Shown: piece by piece, positions 45,741 to 54,676 of the stretch
Layout of the letters: each line of letters begins with the position of its first letter
How positions within the stretch are numbered: the stretch's first letter is position 1
Assembly (NCBI GenBank): GCA_963835085.1
Contig: CAWIED010000002.1
Location: forward strand, 62,001 to 126,000
DNA from: JBDIAG01 sp963835085
Lineage (GTDB): Bacteria; Actinomycetota; Actinomycetes; Actinomycetales; CAWJMD01
Length of the DNA stretch: 64,000 nucleotides
Reading direction: 5' to 3'
Notes under the pieces: model-generated
Database searches by the model: none
Seen by the model: only the letters and a program-made list of their open reading frames with translations
What the model was told of the DNA's origin: nothing
Made by a program: the position numbers and the translations under genes

Positions 45741-47158
45741 ACGAGCGACGCAAAGGACTCGGCAAGGGACTTGGCGCCCTCATCCCCAATGGTCCATCGG
45801 TTGGTGACAACGGCACCTCGCGCCGGGAAGGTACGCGCCCGGTAGACCTGTTCTTCGCCGGTCAGGGTGCAAGTGCCTCAGGTTCTCTCTACGAGAGGCC
45901 GGTCCGCTCAGGGCTCGCGCTGGTGGAGCCGTCGCAACGTGGTGCAGCACAACCGACGCCGAGTGGCGACGCCGACACAGCGCCAGGAGGCGAGTCGCTG
46001 GCTGATCCTCACAATGCGCAGCACGAGGCGAAACCGGATTCGACGGTGGAGTCCAGCACAGTTGAGGCTCCGGCGCCCGCAGACGACAACGCTCACGCAG
46101 CAGCAGAGCCGGCCGAAATAGCGGATGAAATCGCGCGCGCGGAATATCCCGCGGAATCAAATGCACTAGGGCAGAAGGCGACCCCTCCGGCCCAGGAGCT
46201 GGTCTCTGAGTCGCACGAGGCGGCACGCACGGCTGCTACCGATCCGCTGGAGGACGTTGCCGGAGCGGAGGTCGATCTCGGCGCGCTGGAGATCCCGGAC
46301 GACCCCGGTGAACTGATCGGTGTTCCCGGCGCGGAGTTCCGGGAGATTCCGCTCGACGACATCCGCCCCAACGCTCGGCAGCCACGCCAGGTCTTCGACG
46401 AAGATGAATTGGCTGAACTCGTGGCCTCGATCCACGAGGTCGGCGTGCTGCAACCGGTTGTCGTCCGTCCGGTACCCGGAGCGGCACCAAGCGGCGGGGA
46501 CTCGTACGAACTGGTAATGGGAGAACGGCGTTGGCGTGCCTGCCAGCAAGCCGGGCTGGCAGCTGTGCCGGCCATCGTCCGACAGACACCTGACACAGAC
46601 CTCTTGCGAGACGCGCTGTTGGAGAATCTGCACCGCAGTCAGCTCAACCCGCTCGAAGAGGCGGCAGCTTACGACCAGCTGCTCAAGGACTTCGGCTGCA
46701 GCCACGACGAACTCGCCAATCGAATCGGGCGTTCGCGGCCCCAGATCTCCAACACGATCCGGCTGCTCAACCTGCCGGGCCTGGTGCAGCGCCGCGTCGC
46801 CGCAGGTGTGTTGTCGGCGGGCCATGCCCGAGCCCTACTCGGCCTGGGCGACGCAGGCGCCATGGAGCGGTTGGCGCAACGCATTGTGGCCGAAGGTCTT
46901 TCGGTGCGGCGCACCGAGGAGATCGTGGCGCTGGGTGAAGACGACTCCGACGAGCCGCGGCGTCGCTCGCTCAAGGAGCGGCCCCGCAATGAGCACCTCG
47001 AATCCATCGCCTCGCGGTTGTCCGATCGCTTCGACACCCGGGTGAAGATCGCCATGGGTGCGCGCCGGGGTCGGTTGACCGTGGAGTTCGCCGGCGTCGA
47101 CGATCTGGAACGCATCCTGGCAGTACTCGCCCCGGACGTGCGGCCAGAAGCGAACTAA
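45737..47158 (+). CDS. parB: ParB chromosome-partitioning protein
   Basis: This 473-residue CTPase clamp binds parS. The first residues RRKGLGKGLGALIP are the ParA-stimulating tail. A long Ala/Glu/Pro region (30-195) follows. The ParB/Srx-like domain starts near 205 (IPLDDIRPNARQPRQVFDED) and includes GERRWRA at about 262. HTH helices and an Arg/Asp-rich dimer end follow. GTG at 45737 overlaps the parA stop. Confidence 0.96.
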   Translation: MNERRKGLGKGLGALIPNGPSVGDNGTSRREGTRPVDLFFAGQGASASGSLYERPVRSGLALVEPSQRGAAQPTPSGDADTAPGGESLADPHNAQHEAKPDSTVESSTVEAPAPADDNAHAAAEPAEIADEIARAEYPAESNALGQKATPPAQELVSESHEAARTAATDPLEDVAGAEVDLGALEIPDDPGELIGVPGAEFREIPLDDIRPNARQPRQVFDEDELAELVASIHEVGVLQPVVVRPVPGAAPSGGDSYELVMGERRWRACQQAGLAAVPAIVRQTPDTDLLRDALLENLHRSQLNPLEEAAAYDQLLKDFGCSHDELANRIGRSRPQISNTIRLLNLPGLVQRRVAAGVLSAGHARALLGLGDAGAMERLAQRIVAEGLSVRRTEEIVALGEDDSDEPRRRSLKERPRNEHLESIASRLSDRFDTRVKIAMGARRGRLTVEFAGVDDLERILAVLAPDVRPEAN

Positions 47159-47467
47159 GCCTGGGTGGGCCCTAAACCCAGTGGCGCCGTGGTGGTCGCT
47201 GTTCTGAGTGTGCCGTGAGCGCCTTTCTCGTGGCCAGAGCGCTGGTTGGCGCGTCCAGAGTGGCAACGTAGTGCCAGGGGCGCCCCTCTCGTGGCCAGAG
47301 CAGACACGGCCTAGGATTGGAGCACAGCCCGCGTCGGCACGGTTGCCCAGCCACCGCAGGCTCGTTGAAGTACGCATGGCCGCTGGGTGGCTTCACCGTA
47401 GCGGTCGTGGGCCGCGCGATCACGGGCTGCTAGGTAGTGCATGGTCAGCTGGCGACAAGGAGCTCAG
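47159..47467. repeat. parB downstream gap with 15-bp direct repeats
   Basis: TCTCGTGGCCAGAGC occurs at 47226-47240 and 47287-47301. Between them TGGCA-ACGTAG-TGCCA (47261-47276) can form a small hairpin. No gene is seen here. The hairpin may end parB transcription, though it is weak. Confidence 0.6.
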
Positions 47468-47593
47468 GTGAAGGTGCTGCGTCTCATTCTCATCGCGCTT
47501 CTGGTCGGCGCGGTGACAGCCTTCGTGGCTGAATTGCTGCGTCCCCGGCGCACCGCGCAGGGATATCACCCGGGCGGTCTCGAATGGGAGTGA
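47468..47593 (+). CDS. Small single-helix membrane protein (41 aa)
   Basis: GTG at 47468, after CAGG, opens a 41-residue ORF starting MKVLRLILIALLVGAVTAFV and ending HPGGLEWE. One transmembrane helix is followed by a basic RPRRT segment. It overlaps the GNAT gene start. Its conservation is unknown to me, but codon use and the overlap suggest it is real. Confidence 0.55.
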   Translation: MKVLRLILIALLVGAVTAFVAELLRPRRTAQGYHPGGLEWE

Positions 47594-48324
47594 CCCGTCG
47601 GCTGGCGCCTCTGACGCTGGACAACCTTGGCGAGTTGCCCGAGCCTTGTCGGCGTTGCCTGGTCTGGGAACTCGATCCCTTGAGTGCTGCCGGGGCCGAG
47701 CCCACGGCCGAGCTCGAGAAGGAGGCCTGGCTTTCTACCACCCTGCTGCACTGGGGATCGTGCGGTGTCGTCGCGTACAACGACGACCAACTGGCAGGCT
47801 ATCTGACCTATGCACCGGCCGGCTTCGTCCCGCGATCACGTGCCTTTCCCACTTCACCCATCAGTCTGGACGCCGTCCTACTCATGACCGGTGGAGTGGT
47901 TGCCTCGCAGCGCGGCAGAGGCATCGCACGGATGCTCGTGCAGGGCGTTGCCAAAGACCTCACCCGGCGCGGCATTCGAGCTCTGGAGGCTTTCGCCACC
48001 ACCCAGACCAGCACTGCCGACCTCGGCTGTACGCCCGGCTGTCAGCTACCCGCCTCGTTCCTGTTGGCAGTTGGCTTCAAAACCGTTCGCGCACACCGGG
48101 ATACGCCTCGTCTGCGGCTCGATCTGCGAACCGTCGTGTCATGGCGGGAAGACGTGGAGCACGCCCTCGAGAGGATTCTCGGAACGGTCCGGGTGCCGAC
48201 GTTTGCCGGCGCGCTGAGCCGCAACGATCCGCACCCCCTGCCTGACCGGGCCGGCGCTACAGATATGGGTCCAGCAGGTGCTGCGGGAGCGGCCGTTCGG
48301 TGGCGTCATCCCACGGTTGGGTGA
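47584..48324 (+). CDS. GNAT-family N-acetyltransferase
   Basis: This 246-residue protein has a conserved start (CRRCLVWELDPLS) found in acetyltransferases encoded next to parB in actinobacteria. The acetyl-CoA loop is GGVVASQRGRGIARMLV. The substrate is unknown. ATG 47584 is used; GTG 47590 overlaps the upstream stop as GTGA and is an alternative. The last 20 residues overlap the convergent Nudix gene by 68 bp, so they may be poorly conserved. Confidence 0.83.
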   Translation: MGVTRRLAPLTLDNLGELPEPCRRCLVWELDPLSAAGAEPTAELEKEAWLSTTLLHWGSCGVVAYNDDQLAGYLTYAPAGFVPRSRAFPTSPISLDAVLLMTGGVVASQRGRGIARMLVQGVAKDLTRRGIRALEAFATTQTSTADLGCTPGCQLPASFLLAVGFKTVRAHRDTPRLRLDLRTVVSWREDVEHALERILGTVRVPTFAGALSRNDPHPLPDRAGATDMGPAGAAGAAVRWRHPTVG

Positions 48325-48907
48325 GCCCGGCCAGGGTGAGTACCTGGTCGAGCAGCATGGCGGTGAACCCCCATACGAAGAGTCCGTCGGCGACGAAACC
48401 TGGTCCGCGGTAGTCGGTTCCGGGAATCCGCACCGAGAACCGGTTTGCCGGGTCGAGGAGTTCGGCCACGCTGGTTCGGCTGGCGCGGGCAACCTCGTCC
48501 GGGTTGATCACGTGCAGTTTGTGCGGGCTCGGCCACCAACCGAGCACCGGGGTGACGGAGTTGCCGGTCGGATGCAGGTACAGCGAGGGCAGGGCGTCGA
48601 CGACCTCGATGGTGGCGGGATCGATGCCCACCTCTTCGTAGGTCTCACGCAGCGCCGCGGCTACCGGGTCTGCATCGCCGGGTTCAACCTGCCCGCCGGG
48701 AAACACCACCTGCGAAGCGTGCGAACGCATGGTCGCGGGCCGTTCGGTGAGCACGACCTCGACACCGTGACCAGCCTCGCCGAATAGCAGCAAGACCGCA
48801 GACTGCCGCCTGGGTCGGGTGGGAGGGGTGAACTGTTCGAACCAAGCGGGACGTTCCCGCTCCAGCGCCCGGCTGATGCTGGTGAGCCAACTGGGAACCG
48901 TGGACAT
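48257..48907 (-). CDS. Nudix CoA pyrophosphatase-like hydrolase
   Basis: This 216-residue Nudix protein has the box starting at PGGQVEPGD and continuing AALRETYEEVGI (GX5EX7REUXEEXGU). The preceding ERPATMRSHASQVVFPGG matches the NuDiB/UPF0035 pattern of CoA-diphosphatases (LTxRSxxLRxHxGQVxFPGG). It likely hydrolyses CoA or related nucleotides. ATG at 48907 follows AGAGGAG. Confidence 0.87.
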   Translation of the reverse strand: MSTVPSWLTSISRALERERPAWFEQFTPPTRPRRQSAVLLLFGEAGHGVEVVLTERPATMRSHASQVVFPGGQVEPGDADPVAAALRETYEEVGIDPATIEVVDALPSLYLHPTGNSVTPVLGWWPSPHKLHVINPDEVARASRTSVAELLDPANRFSVRIPGTDYRGPGFVADGLFVWGFTAMLLDQVLTLAGLTQPWDDATERPLPQHLLDPYL

Positions 48908-49203
48908 CGGTGCGGCTCCTCTTCGTTGGTCGGCTCGCGTCAGGCCGACCAAGGTGGTCGGTCTGTCGTCAGGCGAGGTTGCGGGCTTCGCCGCAGCTCC
49001 GAGACCAGACCGGCTGCTGGGCGAGCCGAGCACCAGCCTAGGCCGCCCGGCGATCGGGCAGGCACGAGCCGGGCCGGTGGCGATCCTCGTCCAGTCCCCA
49101 AACGTGCCCGAGTGACTCGTTGGGATGCGACGCGTTCTCCCGGAACTCGCCCTCATTGCGTGAGTCCTATGCGGGTCAGCGCTTCGGCGTAGGGTGGCCG
49201 GCA

Positions 49204-49294
49204 GATGACCACGGAGTGTCGCTTCCTGGATCACGTGCCTGACGGCGTGGCCGGCCACCCCGCTCAGGAACCGACATTGCAGTGCTTATTTCCC
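49204..49294. repeat. Dispersed stem-loop repeat, copy C
   Basis: GTGTCGCTTCCTGGATC and the closing ACCGACA-x5-GTGCTTATTTC are shared with copy D at 62205-62281. The arms pair over about 25 bases. The loop here carries an extra 12-bp palindrome GTGGCCGGCCAC (49247-49258). Confidence 0.7.
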
Positions 49295-49311
49295 GGCTCA
49301 CCCTTAAATGC

Positions 49312-49346
49312 GTTCGCGGCAGGCCTGAGAACAGGCCTGCCGCGAA
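49312..49346 (-). terminator. Terminator of the RCC1-repeat gene
   Basis: GTTCGCGGCAGGCCTG (from 49312) pairs perfectly with CAGGCCTGCCGCGAAC (to 49346) around a 3-base loop. It is 22 bases beyond the stop on the minus strand. Confidence 0.9.
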
Positions 49347-49367
49347 CAGTGCTTCGAAGACGCGACC

Positions 49368-51782
49368 TTAGAAGCCGCTCACCCCCACCGGGACGTTCGA
49401 GTTGGTGGTAGTGCCGTTGCCGAGCTCACCGAAGCCGTTGTAGCCCCAGCACTGGACGTGGCCGCCCGTGGCGATCGAGCAGGTGTGGTATCCACCGGCG
49501 GATACCGCCTGGATGCCGCTGGTGAGGCCGGTGACCTGCACGGGGGTGCTGGAGTCACTGTTGGCTCCGTTGCCCAGTTCACCGTCCGCGTTGTAGCCCC
49601 AGCACTGCACGCCGCCACCGGTGGTGAGTGCGCAGCTGTGGTCCTCTGCGGCCGTAACGTCCGCGACACCGCTGGTGAGGCCGGTGACCGGCACCGGAGT
49701 GGTCGAGTCGGTGGTGGTGCCGTTGCCGAGTTCGCCGCTGGGGTTGTAGCCCCAGCACTGCACACCACCGCCAGCGGTCACCGCGCAGCTGTGGTAGGTA
49801 CCGGTGCCCAATGCCTGCACGCCGCTGGTGAGGCCGGTGACCTGTACCGGCGTGCTTGAGTCGACCGTGTCGCCGTTGCCGAGCTCGCCGTCACCGCCGA
49901 AGCCCCAGCACTGCACGGCGCCGGTCGTGGTGAGCGCACAGGCGTTGAAACCACCTGCGGAGATGGCCTTGATGCCGCTGGTCAGATCGCTGACCGGCAC
50001 CGGAGTGGTCGAGTCGGTGGTGGTGCCGTTGCCGAGCTGGCCGTTGGAGTTGCTGCCCCAGCACTGCACGCCGCCACCGGTGGTGAGGGCGCAGGTGTGG
50101 CCGAAGCCTCCGAGGCCCCCGCCCGAGGCGATGGCCTTGACACCGCTGGTGAGGCCGGAGACCTGCACAGGGACGTTCGAATCGACGGTGCTGCCGTTAC
50201 CGAGCTGGCCGTCGCCGTTGTAGCCCCAGCACTTCACAGCGCCGGCGGTGGTCACCGCACAGCTGGTGTCTCCGCCGGCTGCGATGGCCTGGACGCCGGT
50301 GGTCAGGCCGCTGACCTGCACCGGAGCGGTCGAGTCGGTGGTGGTGCCGTTGCCGAGCTGGCCGTTGGAGTTGCTGCCCCAGCACTGCACGGCGCCGCCG
50401 GTGGTGAGGGCGCAGGTGTGGTCTTCGCCGGAGGCGACAGCCGAAGCACTCAGCGGTGCGTCGAGGTAGTACCCGGCGACGTCGGCGATCAGTTGGACGG
50501 TGCCGGGGGAGTTGTTGGTCAAGGCGATGTTGCCGTTGGCGCCGATCTTGGCGACTACGAGGTTGGGGATGGTTTGGCCGGGCACGAAGTTGAGGTTGGA
50601 CGCGAGGGGCATGGTGGTGGCGTCGGGGTAGACGGTGATGTTGCCGGGTTGGGCGGGGGCGTTGACGGTGACGTTGAGCACGACCGCGGCTACCCCGGTG
50701 GCGGGGACACCGCCCATGCCCACGACGGGCAGGTGCACCGTGTTCAACGCGGCGACCGGGCCGGTGGCGCCGAGGTTGGTGCGGGTGTCCAGGACACGGG
50801 CGGGGTTGAGCGGGACGTAGGTGCCGGGTGCGGTGGGGGTGCCGGACAGGTAGTACCCGGCGACGTCGGCGATCAACTGCACGGTGCCGGGGGAGTTGTT
50901 GGTCAAGGCGATGTTGCCGTTGGCGCCGATCTTGGCGACTACGAGGTTCGGGATGGTTTGCCCGGGCACGAAGTTGAGGTTGGACGCGAGGGGCATGGTG
51001 GTGGCGTCGGGGTAGACGGTGATGTTGCCCGGCTGGGCGGGGGCGTTCACGGTCACGTTCAACACCACAGCGGCCACCCCGGTAGCGGGCACCCCACCCT
51101 TACCCAACACGGGTAGGTGCACGGTGCCCGACGCGGCGACCGGGCCGGTGGCGCCGAGGTTGGTGCGGGTGTCCAGGACGCGGGCGGGGTTGAGCGGGAC
51201 GTAGGTGCCGGGTGCGGTGGGGGTGCCGGACAGGTAGTACCCGGCGACGTCGGCGATCAGTTGCACGGTGCCGGGGGAGTTGTTGGTCAAGGCGATGTTG
51301 CCGTTGGCGCCGACCTTGGCGACTACGAGGTTCGGGATGGTTTGCCCGGGCACGAAGTTGAGGTTGGACGCGAGGGGCATGGTGGTGGCGTCGGGGTAGA
51401 CGGTGATGTTGCCGGGTGATTTCGGCGCGTTCACGGTCACGTTCAACACGACGGCGGCCACCCCGGTAGCGGGCACCCCACCCTTACCCAACACGGGTAG
51501 GTGCACGGTGCCCAACGCAGCCACCGGACCATTCGCCCCGACATTAGCCCGCGTATCAAGCAACCGCGACGGACTCAACGACACGAACGATCCTGCTTCA
51601 CCTACCGCCGTCGCGGCCTTCTTCAACGCCGTCAACGACGGGCTGGCCTGCGCGGCAGAGGCCGCCGCCTTGGACGCCGTGGAACTGCTGGGTGCGGCCA
51701 TTGCCGCCGCAGAGGTTCCCCCCAACGCGCTCAAGACGACCGTCAATGCCAACAGACCCCGGCGAACTCTGCCGTGATTCAT
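49368..51782 (-). CDS. Secreted RCC1-repeat protein with three tandem 128-aa modules
   Basis: This 804-residue exported protein has a signal peptide (RVRRGLLALTVVLSALGG, then AAAMA). Three near-identical 128-residue modules (SRLLDTRANVG to LIADVAGYYL) begin near 63, 190 and 318. Seven RCC1 repeats follow (about 440-804), each with CALTTGGxVQCWG, GQLGNGTTTDS and PVxVxGL. Seven blades suggest a closed propeller. Each blade has two Cys. It is probably a surface or secreted binding protein. ATG 51782 follows GGAGTGGGG. No sortase motif is seen. Confidence 0.85.
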   Translation of the reverse strand: MNHGRVRRGLLALTVVLSALGGTSAAAMAAPSSSTASKAAASAAQASPSLTALKKAATAVGEAGSFVSLSPSRLLDTRANVGANGPVAALGTVHLPVLGKGGVPATGVAAVVLNVTVNAPKSPGNITVYPDATTMPLASNLNFVPGQTIPNLVVAKVGANGNIALTNNSPGTVQLIADVAGYYLSGTPTAPGTYVPLNPARVLDTRTNLGATGPVAASGTVHLPVLGKGGVPATGVAAVVLNVTVNAPAQPGNITVYPDATTMPLASNLNFVPGQTIPNLVVAKIGANGNIALTNNSPGTVQLIADVAGYYLSGTPTAPGTYVPLNPARVLDTRTNLGATGPVAALNTVHLPVVGMGGVPATGVAAVVLNVTVNAPAQPGNITVYPDATTMPLASNLNFVPGQTIPNLVVAKIGANGNIALTNNSPGTVQLIADVAGYYLDAPLSASAVASGEDHTCALTTGGAVQCWGSNSNGQLGNGTTTDSTAPVQVSGLTTGVQAIAAGGDTSCAVTTAGAVKCWGYNGDGQLGNGSTVDSNVPVQVSGLTSGVKAIASGGGLGGFGHTCALTTGGGVQCWGSNSNGQLGNGTTTDSTTPVPVSDLTSGIKAISAGGFNACALTTTGAVQCWGFGGDGELGNGDTVDSSTPVQVTGLTSGVQALGTGTYHSCAVTAGGGVQCWGYNPSGELGNGTTTDSTTPVPVTGLTSGVADVTAAEDHSCALTTGGGVQCWGYNADGELGNGANSDSSTPVQVTGLTSGIQAVSAGGYHTCSIATGGHVQCWGYNGFGELGNGTTTNSNVPVGVSGF
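50465..51616 (-). repeat. 384-bp tandem repeats within the RCC1-repeat gene
   Basis: The mark GGTAGTACCCGG occurs at 50465, 50849 and 51233, exactly 384 bp apart. The three units are nearly identical in DNA, more than function alone would keep. Recent duplication or gene conversion is likely. Confidence 0.9.
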
Positions 51783-51922
51783 AGACCCCACTCCCCATAT
51801 CGGCTCAGAAGAGAAACTCTTCCTCAGGCAGAGCGTAGGTGTCCGTATGGTGCTCACAAGACGAATCCGACGAGTCGTCACCCGAATGGAGGCCTTACGG
51901 CCAAGCATCACCCGTCCGAGCA

Positions 51923-51957
51923 TGAAGGCCCGGTCCCATCGTGGGACCGAGCCTTCA
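51923..51957 (-). terminator. Terminator hairpin downstream of trxA
   Basis: TGAAGGCCCGGTCCCA (51923-51938) pairs with TGGGACCGAGCCTTCA (51942-51957) with one mismatch and a 3-base loop. It lies 28 bases after the trxA stop on the minus strand. Confidence 0.88.
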
Positions 51958-51984
51958 GGCGTTGGCCGGTGAGCAGATCGCTAC

Positions 51985-52314
51985 TCAGGCGATGTATTCC
52001 TCCAGCTCACGCACCAGCAATGGCTTGGGCTTGGCGCCGCGAATCGACTTGACGACCTCGCCACCGCTGTAGACGTTGAGCGTGGGAATAGCCGTGATGC
52101 CGTACGCCGACGCAGTGCGCTCATTCGCTTCCGTGTCGAGCTTGACGATCTTGAGCTTGTCGCCGTATTCGGCCGCCAGCTCCTCCAGGATCGGAGCGAT
52201 CTGCTTGCACGGCACGCACCACGACGCCCAGAAGTCAACCAGCACTGGCCCGTCGGCCTTGAGCACCTCGGCCTCAAACGTGGCGTCGGTTACTTCAGTG
52301 GTGTATTCGCCCAT
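51985..52314 (-). CDS. trxA: Thioredoxin
   Basis: This 109-residue disulfide reductase has active site FWASWCVPCKQ; the usual WCGPC has Gly replaced by Val. cis-Pro loop AIPTLNVY is normal. It takes electrons from TrxB. ATG 52314 gives the family start. It lies near trxB but is separated from it by glpX. Confidence 0.94.
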   Translation of the reverse strand: MGEYTTEVTDATFEAEVLKADGPVLVDFWASWCVPCKQIAPILEELAAEYGDKLKIVKLDTEANERTASAYGITAIPTLNVYSGGEVVKSIRGAKPKPLLVRELEEYIA

Positions 52315-52492
52315 TGTGACTGCAGTCCTTCCCATCTCAGATGGCGTCTGGCGACGCTCTCGGTTCCTCAACACTGGATGCCCGCCCGGTATGCCACCGC
52401 GCGAGGGTCAATCGTAGAAGGTTGCCGCAGCAACGCCGTTGTCCTGCGCCGACCACGGGTTGCGACCCTAATGGCTCGCGACCCACCTGAGT

Positions 52493-53512
52493 TCACGGTG
52501 CCAGCAACGGCTCCTGCGTGGTGGCGGCCACCCGGTCGAGCCGGTGCACGCTCTCGATGAAGCGCACCGTGCCGCTGCGCGAGCGCATGACGATCGAGCG
52601 GGTGCGCACTCCGTTGCGCAGATAGCGCACGCCGTCGAGCAGCCAGCTGTCGGTGATGCCGGTGGCCACGAAAAACGTGTTGTCGCCGCTCACGAGGTCG
52701 TTGGTGGAGTACACCTTGTCGAGGTCGTGACCGGCCGCCTGGGCGCGCTCCCTCTGGGCATCGTCCTGCGGGCTGAGCCGGGCGAGGATAGTGCCACCCA
52801 TGGCTTTGAGGGCGCAGGCCGTGATGATGCCTTCGGGTGCTCCGCCCACGCCCAGCATGATGTCGACGCCGGTGTCGGGATTGGCGGCGGCGATGGCGGC
52901 GGCGATGTCTCCGTGCGGCAGCAGGCTGATCCGCGCTCCCGTCGTGCGGATCTCGGCGATCGTCTCCGCGTGCCGCGGCCGGTCGAGCATGGCTACGGTC
53001 ACGTCATCGGCGTTGACGCCGCGCGCCTTGGCGACTTTGGCGATCGTGTCGCTCACCGGAGCATCGATGTCGACCACGTCAGCGGCCTCGGGACCCACCA
53101 CCAGCTTGTCCATGTAGAAGACGCCCCGTGGGTCGAGCATGGTGCCCCGGTCGGAGGCCGCGATCACGGCAATGGCGTTGTTCTGGCCGTTCACCAGCAG
53201 GTCGGTGCCGTCGATGGGGTCGACCGCGATGTCGTAGCCGTGCCCACCGCCGGTGCCCAGCGCCTCGCCGTTGTTGAGCATGGGCGCACTGTCTTTCTCA
53301 CCCTCGCCGATTACCACGACGCCGCGCATGGGAATGGCGTTGATGACGTCGCGCAGCGCGTCGACCGCTGCCTGGTCGCCACCTTTAGGGTCGCCACGAC
53401 CCACCCAACGGCCGGCCGCCATCGCGGCGGCCTCGGTGGCACGCACAAGGTCGAGGCCGATGTTGGGATCGGCAATCTGATAACGCGTCCGGCGCGCGTT
53501 CGCGAGCATCAT
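52493..53512 (-). CDS. glpX: Class II fructose-1,6-bisphosphatase
   Basis: This 339-residue GlpX-type enzyme makes fructose 6-phosphate in gluconeogenesis. Metal-binding signatures are IGEGEKDSAPML and VDPIDGTDLL. GVGGAPEGIITA and LARLSPQD follow. ATG 53512 lies 10 bases after GAGGAG. It lies between trxA and trxB, away from other sugar genes. Confidence 0.94.
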   Translation of the reverse strand: MMLANARRTRYQIADPNIGLDLVRATEAAAMAAGRWVGRGDPKGGDQAAVDALRDVINAIPMRGVVVIGEGEKDSAPMLNNGEALGTGGGHGYDIAVDPIDGTDLLVNGQNNAIAVIAASDRGTMLDPRGVFYMDKLVVGPEAADVVDIDAPVSDTIAKVAKARGVNADDVTVAMLDRPRHAETIAEIRTTGARISLLPHGDIAAAIAAANPDTGVDIMLGVGGAPEGIITACALKAMGGTILARLSPQDDAQRERAQAAGHDLDKVYSTNDLVSGDNTFFVATGITDSWLLDGVRYLRNGVRTRSIVMRSRSGTVRFIESVHRLDRVAATTQEPLLAP

Positions 53513-53710
53513 CGTCGTTGATCTCCTCAAGCAGTTCCTGCGGGGCTCTCACACCCGCCGCCTCGACCTTAGTGCCTGCACCGCCGTTGGAGGGCGCCCG
53601 ACAGCCGGGCCCCTGGTGAACGGGTTGTAGGTCCTGGTGAACGGGCTCACGAGCGAACTCGGCGACAGTCCAGAAACCCGACTCGACGTCCGGGTGCGCT
53701 GCCGGCCGGC

Positions 53711-54658
53711 TCAGTCGGCGATGGCGGCCAGGTAGCGCTCGGCGTCGAGGGCGGCCACGCAGCCCGAGGCCGCTGCCGTGACCGCCTGCATGTATTCGGA
53801 GTCGACCACGTCGCCGCAGGCGAACACGCCCGGCACGGTGGTCTTCGACGTGCGGCCGTGCACCTGTGCGAAACCCTTTGCGGTGAGCTCGATCTGGCCC
53901 TTGAAGAGGTCGACCCGAGGGTCGTGCCCGATGGCGACGAACAGACCGGTGACGGGCAGTTCGCGCTCCTGGCCGGTCACGGTGTCGCGCAGCAGCAGCC
54001 CCGTGACCTTCTCCTGGCCGAGTACCTCGACGACTTCGCTGTTCCAGGCGAAGGAGATCTTGGGATCGGCCATGGCGCGGTCCTGCATGATCTTGGACGC
54101 GCGCAGTTCACCGCGACGATGCACCACCGTCACCGACCGGGCGAACCGGCTCAGGAAGGTGGCCTCTTCCATCGCGGAATCGCCGCCGCCCACCACGGCG
54201 ATGTCCTGGTCGCGGAAGAAGAAGCCATCGCACGTGGCGCACCACGAGACGCCGTGCCCGGAGAGTCGCTTCTCGTTCTCCAGGCCGATCTCGCGATAGG
54301 CGGAGCCGGTGGCCAGGATGACGGTCTTGGCGAAGATCTCCTCGCCCAGTGCGGTGCTGATCCGCTTCGGATTCGACTCCAGGTCGAGGCTCACCGCGTC
54401 GTCGTAGGCCACTTCGGTGCCGAACCGCTCAGCCTGCGCCTGCATCGCCTCCATGAGGTCGGGACCCATCAGACCCTTGGGAAAGCCCGGATAGTTCTCT
54501 ACCTCGGTGGTGTTCATCAGCGCACCGCCGATGGTCACTGAACCGGCGACGACCAGGGGCTTGAGGTCTGCCCGGGCGGCGTAGATGGCTGCCGTCCAGC
54601 CCGCCGGTCCTGACCCGACGATGACGACCTCGCGGGCCTGGGTTGCCTGCTCGCTCAT
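53711..54658 (-). CDS. trxB: Thioredoxin reductase
   Basis: This 315-residue FAD/NADPH enzyme reduces thioredoxin. The FAD site is VIVGSGPAGWTAAIYAAR. The redox pair is C140-A-T-C143. The NADPH loop is VVGGGDSAMEEA. The end reads GVFACGDVVDSEYMQAVTA. Confidence 0.95.
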   Translation of the reverse strand: MSEQATQAREVVIVGSGPAGWTAAIYAARADLKPLVVAGSVTIGGALMNTTEVENYPGFPKGLMGPDLMEAMQAQAERFGTEVAYDDAVSLDLESNPKRISTALGEEIFAKTVILATGSAYREIGLENEKRLSGHGVSWCATCDGFFFRDQDIAVVGGGDSAMEEATFLSRFARSVTVVHRRGELRASKIMQDRAMADPKISFAWNSEVVEVLGQEKVTGLLLRDTVTGQERELPVTGLFVAIGHDPRVDLFKGQIELTAKGFAQVHGRTSKTTVPGVFACGDVVDSEYMQAVTAAASGCVAALDAERYLAAIAD

Positions 54659-54676
54659 GGGTGCACCAATCCTTGT

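Larger units (their letters stand above)
48908..49367. other. Nudix-RCC1 gap with hairpin repeat and terminator
   Basis: This 460-bp gap holds a hairpin repeat (49204-49294) shared with 62205-62281, and the terminator of the RCC1 gene (49312-49346). The first 290 bases show no gene I recognise. Confidence 0.6.

Noticed and set aside
50097..51116. Gly/Val-rich plus-strand frame with regular repeats
   Set aside because: It mirrors the tandem modules of the RCC1-repeat gene on the other strand.
49460..51600. Regular repeats looked at as a possible CRISPR array
   Set aside because: Units are 384 bp and about 150 bp and translate as RCC1 and module repeats; there are no short direct repeats with unique spacers or cas genes.
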